Below the pieces are notes generated by a model. The model ran no database searches. It was not told the DNA's origin and saw nothing but the letters and a program-made list of their open reading frames with translations. From Pseudomonas pergaminensis (GTDB lineage: Bacteria > Pseudomonadota > Gammaproteobacteria > Pseudomonadales > Pseudomonadaceae), in the NCBI RefSeq assembly GCF_024112395.2, contig NZ_CP078013.2, positions 5,736,501 to 5,800,500 on the forward strand: a stretch of DNA of 64,000 nt, written 5' to 3'. Of this stretch, positions 60,748-64,000 are shown in pieces (positions within the stretch are counted from its first letter, which is position 1; every line of letters starts with the position of its first letter). Made by a program: the position numbers and the translations under genes.

Positions 60748-61832
60748 TACTGCACCTGATAACCGCGACTGCTCAGGCAGTTGCCCTGAGCCTGACGGTA
60801 GGTTTGCACCACCGCCGGGTCGGGGGCGTAGGTGACTTGCTGCGGGTCGAAACCGCTTTGCTGCACAGCCCAGCGATAACAGTCGTAGCCGTCCTGCTGC
60901 ACCTGTGCCGGTGACTGGCCGTTGGCGGGATACGCCACCACGTCATAGCCATTGCCTTGCGGCGCGGGCTGCGGTGCCGGTACGGCGGCCGGCGGTTGCA
61001 CCACCACGTACTGCTGGGAGCTGCTTTCGTAGGTGTAGTAGGAGCCCGCCGCGAGGAAGAACAGCGCACTGCCTATCCACACTTCACGCGCGTAGTCCGG
61101 CAGGTAATGCACGCGGATGCCGTACGGCGGCGTCACCACCACGTAGCGCGGCCCTTGCGGACGGTACCAGTAGCCGCCGGAGTAGAAGTAATCCTGGCCA
61201 CGGTAAGGCACGCGGTAATTGCGGTCGGGGAAACGGTCGATCACGTAACCCGGACGATGTTGCGGGCCCGGGCCCCAACCATTGCCATGGCCGTCGGGGC
61301 GGCCTGGCCAGCGGTTGTCGCCGGGATGGCCATTGTTGAACCCGCCGCCATTGTTACCGGGCCGAGAGCCTGGGCCGCCGGCTTCCCAATGCTGGTTGCC
61401 GTCGTTGCGTCGCGGGATGTCACGGTAATAGCCCTGGCGCGGTTCCTGGGTCTGGCGCACGGTGTCGGGGCGACTCTGGATCGGCAGGTTGTTAGACGGC
61501 TGTGGTTGCGGTGGCTGCACCGGTCGCCCCTGCTCATTACCCTGGGGACGCCCCTGCCATTGGCCACCCCCGTTCTGGCCTCCGCGATCGAAGTGTTGGT
61601 TCTGTGGGCGCGGCTGATTGTTTTCCGGCCTTGGCTGGTTATTCTGCGGACGCGGTGGGTTGTTCTGCGGGCGGGGCTGTTCACTTCCCCCTGGCCGTCC
61701 GCCCTCCGGCCCTCGTTCATGCTGACCACCGCCTTCACCGCGCGGCGCATTTTCACGCTCGTCGGCCACTGCCTGGGCGCCAACGGTGACCATCAGCAAA
61801 CCTACACCTGCCAAACGCCAGATGCGCTTCAT
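60744..61832 (-). CDS. DUF6515-like secreted Pro/Gln/Asn-rich protein
   Basis: 362 residues. Signal peptide ('MKRIWRLAGVGLLMVTVGAQ'). A long low-complexity region rich in Pro, Gln, Asn, Arg and Gly follows (about 30-200), including repeats of 'PRPQNNQPRPENNQ' type. The C-terminal domain has 'GGYWYRPQGPRYVVV' and a hydrophobic segment 'EVWIGSALFFLAAGSYYTYE', ending in a two-cysteine part ('GYDCYRWAVQQ', 'GNCLSSRGYQVQY'). The ATG at 61832 follows GAGGA, preferred over an in-frame GTG four codons upstream. Function unknown. Confidence 0.82.
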   Translation of the reverse strand: MKRIWRLAGVGLLMVTVGAQAVADERENAPRGEGGGQHERGPEGGRPGGSEQPRPQNNPPRPQNNQPRPENNQPRPQNQHFDRGGQNGGGQWQGRPQGNEQGRPVQPPQPQPSNNLPIQSRPDTVRQTQEPRQGYYRDIPRRNDGNQHWEAGGPGSRPGNNGGGFNNGHPGDNRWPGRPDGHGNGWGPGPQHRPGYVIDRFPDRNYRVPYRGQDYFYSGGYWYRPQGPRYVVVTPPYGIRVHYLPDYAREVWIGSALFFLAAGSYYTYESSSQQYVVVQPPAAVPAPQPAPQGNGYDVVAYPANGQSPAQVQQDGYDCYRWAVQQSGFDPQQVTYAPDPAVVQTYRQAQGNCLSSRGYQVQY

Positions 61833-61920
61833 GCTATTCCTCACTGCGGATTAGGGCCTGTCCATGAGACTGGAAAAGCGAGGCCCGGTTCTCGCACAGG
61901 TTATCAGCAGGCAAAAGAAA

Positions 61921-61944
61921 AGGGGTGACCCGTCGGCCACCCCT
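61921..61944 (-). terminator. Hairpin terminator upstream of the DUF6515 gene (minus strand)
   Basis: AGGGGTG (61921-61927) pairs with CACCCCT (61938-61944). The minus-strand side continues with TTTTCTTTT. It would end a transcript coming from 62230 towards 61950, but no recognisable gene is there. It cannot serve the DUF6515 gene, which starts after it. Confidence 0.7.
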
Positions 61945-61951
61945 TGAGAAC

Positions 61952-62225
61952 TTCGTCCTGGCTCAACGCTTTTGACGTTGGCTCACCTCACGCCGTCTTG
62001 TGGACAGTGTGCAGCCTGGAGGCCGGCTCAACCCTGCTGGGGTGGCGGCCGCTGCGGGCCTGATTGGGCTCGCTGCAAGTGGACTGTTGTCCAGGCGGTG
62101 ATTCTGTTGATAAAGATACCCGCCAGCGCCCGACAGATGATTGCGAAGATTGCGTCAATAAACAGTGCTTGCGCAATTTTTAACCCTTCATGGATAATTC
62201 ACCGCAATAGTTACGACAAAGGCCA
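61952..62225 (-). ncRNA. Candidate small RNA or leader region
   Basis: About 275 bp with no convincing gene: two short frames here (plus and minus strand) have no good ribosome site or coding look. The minus strand ends in an intrinsic terminator at 61921-61944, which requires an upstream promoter. The region lies between the DUF6515 gene and an Lrp gene. A minus-strand small RNA is one explanation; a terminated leader of the DUF6515 gene is another. Confidence 0.3.
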
Positions 62226-62230
62226 ACCCA

Positions 62231-62710
62231 ATGAGCAAGCTTGACCGATACGACCTGAGTATTTTGGCGGAATTGCAGCGCGACGCGAGGATCTCCAACC
62301 AAGAGTTGGCCGAACGCATCGGCTTGTCGCCATCGCCGTGCTCGCGCCGCGTCAAGCAGCTGGAAGACGACGGCTACATCGCGCGCCAGGTCGCCTTGCT
62401 CGACCGCAAGATGCTCGGCCTGAGCCTCACGGCCTATGTGCTGATCGGCATGGACCGCCACACCCCCGAGCGTTTCGAGAACTTCGAAGCGGCCATCCGC
62501 ACGCTGCCCCAAGTGCTGGAATGCAGCCTGGTGACGGGGATGGATGCTGACTATCAGTTGAAAGTGGTGGTGCCAGACATGGATCACTACCAGAAACTGC
62601 TGCTGGGCCACCTGACCCGCATTGAAGGCGTGACCAGCGTGCGTTCCAGCTTTGTGCTGAACCAGGTACTCAACAGCACCGAGTTGCCGCTGACTCACCT
62701 AAGAACCTGA
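62231..62710 (+). CDS. Lrp/AsnC-family transcription regulator
   Basis: 159 residues with an N-terminal winged helix-turn-helix ('RYDLSILAELQRDARISNQE', 'LSPSPCSRRVKQLEDDGYIA') and a C-terminal RAM ligand domain ('LPQVLECSLVTGMDADYQLK'). Differs from the Lrp-type protein at 51.5 kb in the recognition helix and ligand domain. No neighbouring amino-acid gene is obvious. A REPIN follows. Confidence 0.92.
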   Translation: MSKLDRYDLSILAELQRDARISNQELAERIGLSPSPCSRRVKQLEDDGYIARQVALLDRKMLGLSLTAYVLIGMDRHTPERFENFEAAIRTLPQVLECSLVTGMDADYQLKVVVPDMDHYQKLLLGHLTRIEGVTSVRSSFVLNQVLNSTELPLTHLRT

Positions 62711-62726
62711 GATCACCACTCAACAA

Positions 62727-62812
62727 TGTGGGAGCTGGCTTGCCTGCGATGCAGGCAACTCGGTGTGTCAGCAAACCGAGGTGATGCTATCGCAGGCAAG
62801 CCAGCTCCCATA
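62727..62812. repeat. REPIN
   Basis: TGTGGGAGCTGGCTTGCCTG on the left and CAGGCAAGCCAGCTCCCATA on the right. One arm end differs by a base. Between the Lrp gene and the DUF2788 gene. Confidence 0.92.
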
Positions 62813-62892
62813 TTGACCGCGCCGACTCAGGTCAATGTTGCGCCTCAGACGCTGCCTTATACTGCCCGCCTGCCTTTGTCGGAAAATTCGCC

Positions 62893-63111
62893 ATGAACAA
62901 CATCGACCCCGCCCTCTTTGAAGAATGGATGATGACCGGCCTGGTCACTGTCCTGATCATTTTCATGGGCTTTATCGTCTGGGACCTGGCAAAGAAGTCC
63001 AAAGCCGGGCGCTTTGGCTCGTTCATCCTGTTCTTCGTGCTGGGCCTGGGCGTGGCCGCGTTCATCATCAAGAGCGTGGTGATCGGCCTGATCGAGTCCG
63101 GCGCGTTATAA
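62893..63111 (+). CDS. DUF2788 small membrane protein
   Basis: 72 residues with two hydrophobic helices ('[18 protein letters not shown]' at about 16-33 and '[20 protein letters not shown]' at about 42-61) separated by a basic loop ('KKSKAGRFG'). Matches DUF2788 as I recall it. Its end overlaps the convergent rluE gene by 6 bases. Function unknown. Confidence 0.85.
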   Translation: MNNIDPALFEEWMMTGLVTVLIIFMGFIVWDLAKKSKAGRFGSFILFFVLGLGVAAFIIKSVVIGLIESGAL

Positions 63112-63741
63112 GCGCGCTGGCACTTCCTTCCACTGGCCTTGATCCAGGCCATCGATTGTCCAATCGCCAATCCGCACGCGCACCAGCCGCAACGTGGGCA
63201 ACCCCACGGCGGCGGTCATGCGCCGTACCTGGCGGTTGCGCCCTTCACGAATGACCAGCTCCAGCCAGTGCGTCGGGACGCTTTTGCGAAACCGCACAGG
63301 CGGGTTGCGCGGCCACAACTCGGGCTCATCCAACGGCCGCGCTTCGGCGGGCAAGGTCTTGCCGTCGTTAAGCTCCACGCCCTCGCGCAAGCATTGCAGC
63401 TGCTCTTCGGTCGGCTCGCCTTCGACCTGCACCCAGTAGGTTTTCGCCAGCTTGTGCTTGGGGTCGGCAATCCGCGCCTGCAGCTGGCCGTCATTGGTCA
63501 GCAGCAAAAGGCCTTCGCTGTCACGGTCCAGACGGCCCGCCGGGTAGATGCCGGGGATGTCGATGAAATCCTTGAGCGTCGCACGCCCACCTTCGTCGCT
63601 GAACTGGGTCAGTACGTCGAATGGTTTATTGAACAGGATCAGCTTCGGCTCGGCAGGCGGTGCCTTGGCGACACGCCGCGCAGCGGAATACGGGGGTTTC
63701 ACACCAGGGCGGCGCGAATCGGGACGGGTGGGACGGGACAT
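63106..63741 (-). CDS. rluE: 23S rRNA pseudouridine(2457) synthase RluE
   Basis: 211 residues, close to E. coli RluE (217). The catalytic motif is '[18 protein letters not shown]' with the nucleophilic Asp; '[11 protein letters not shown]' is the RsuA-family C-terminal motif. There is no S4 domain at the N-terminus, which fits the RluE/RluF-like subgroup lacking it. The N-terminal tail is basic ('[17 protein letters not shown]'). The ATG at 63741 is preferred over a TTG eleven codons upstream, although its ribosome site is weak. Confidence 0.9.
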   Translation of the reverse strand: MSRPTRPDSRRPGVKPPYSAARRVAKAPPAEPKLILFNKPFDVLTQFSDEGGRATLKDFIDIPGIYPAGRLDRDSEGLLLLTNDGQLQARIADPKHKLAKTYWVQVEGEPTEEQLQCLREGVELNDGKTLPAEARPLDEPELWPRNPPVRFRKSVPTHWLELVIREGRNRQVRRMTAAVGLPTLRLVRVRIGDWTIDGLDQGQWKEVPARL

Positions 63742-63755
63742 GGCAAAGGAACATC

Positions 63756-63794
63756 TAACGGTCAGGACCGACAATGCTAGTGGCCTGACCGTTA
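63756..63794. repeat. 11-bp inverted repeat between rluE and amn
   Basis: TAACGGTCAGG (63756-63766) and CCTGACCGTTA (63784-63794) are exact reverse complements around a 17-base loop. No T run follows on either strand, so it is not a clean intrinsic terminator; it may be an operator for rluE or a processing hairpin at the end of amn mRNA. Confidence 0.6.
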
Positions 63795-63812
63795 AATGAC
63801 CATCCCAACCGC

Positions 63813-64000
63813 TTAGCGGAACGGCGGCTCGTCGAAGCTGCGCAGCTTGCGCGAGTGCAGCGAGTTGAGTTCGGTGCGCAGCAAATCCACCGCTTCGATG
63901 CCGATCTTCAAGTGCTGGCTCACCGCACGCTCATAGAACGCGTTGGCGGAGCCTGGCAGCTTGATTTCGCTGTGCAGCGGTTTGTCCGACACACACAGCA
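63813..64000 (-). CDS. amn: AMP nucleosidase, C-terminal fragment (5' part off window)
   Basis: The minus strand reads into the window without a stop and ends with '[13 protein letters not shown]', '[20 protein letters not shown]' and '[13 protein letters not shown]' at a TAA. This matches the C-terminal end of E. coli Amn, which splits AMP into adenine and ribose 5-phosphate. Only the last 61 residues are visible. A short hairpin follows downstream. Confidence 0.9.
   Translation of the reverse strand, partial: LCVSDKPLHSEIKLPGSANAFYERAVSQHLKIGIEAVDLLRTELNSLHSRKLRSFDEPPFR

Noticed and set aside
61972..62244. 90-residue plus-strand frame and 62-residue minus-strand frame upstream of the Lrp gene
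   Set aside because: No plausible ribosome site, no family resemblance, and the plus frame runs into the Lrp start.

Overview
The window is a GC-rich chromosomal segment of a Pseudomonas, almost certainly from the P. fluorescens group. This rests on gene content and order (cstA, radA, katB-ankB, mscL, fpr, rlmG, cioAB, a has haem-uptake locus, rhlE, hrpB, rluE, amn), on the codon usage, and on the many 'TGTGGGAGC..GGCTTGC' REP palindromes between genes. I see no prophage, insertion sequence, CRISPR array, rRNA or tRNA. It reads as core genome plus a few lineage-specific inserts.

Layout, 1-20.7 kb: 3'-truncated cstA (-), a PilZ protein (+), radA (-), the periplasmic catalase operon katB-ankB (-), mscL (+), fpr (-), an orphan LuxR-type receptor (+), rlmG (+), the cyanide-insensitive oxidase operon cioA-cioB plus a 55-residue partner (-) with an ANR box upstream, an MFS exporter (+), a three-subunit molybdenum aldehyde dehydrogenase operon (-), a secreted four-cysteine protein (-), and a purine permease overlapping trmA (+).

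20.7-31.3 kb is a complete haem-acquisition locus on the minus strand: hasI (ECF sigma), hasS (FecR-type anti-sigma), hasR (receptor), hasA (hemophore), and hasD-hasE-hasF (type I exporter). A ~950-bp gene-free block between hasS and hasR holds a 12-bp tandem repeat, a multi-hairpin element and five 72-bp REP-bearing repeats. 31.5-38 kb is a quinate/shikimate catabolic cluster: type II dehydroquinase, an NAD-type quinate/shikimate dehydrogenase, a QuiC dehydroshikimate dehydratase fused to an HPPD-like domain, a TetR regulator, an MFS carrier and a DMT exporter. Together they would import quinate or shikimate and convert it to protocatechuate.

38-64 kb is mostly housekeeping: lipoproteins, a YpfJ-type metallopeptidase, hydrolases, tesB, a histone-deacetylase-like amidohydrolase, a flavoprotein, rhlE, two DMT/Lrp pairs, an exonuclease, a NYN protein, DUF2076, YciC, an EEP phosphatase, a tautomerase, hrpB, a CDF transporter, rluE and the 3' end of amn. 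The most unusual gene is a 1107-residue protein at 44.0-47.4 kb with an internal 71-residue repeat, EF-hand-like loops and a hydrophobic C-terminus. It resembles HrpK/NopX-type type III translocators, but no type III secretion genes are present. A cluster of DnaA-box-like 9-mers lies just upstream of it.

No clear-cut new biological system stands out. The best leads are the orphan HrpK-like protein with its DnaA-box leader, the multi-hairpin repeat element inside the has locus, the unpaired terminator at 61.9 kb that hints at a small RNA, and the regulatory hairpins around hasA.
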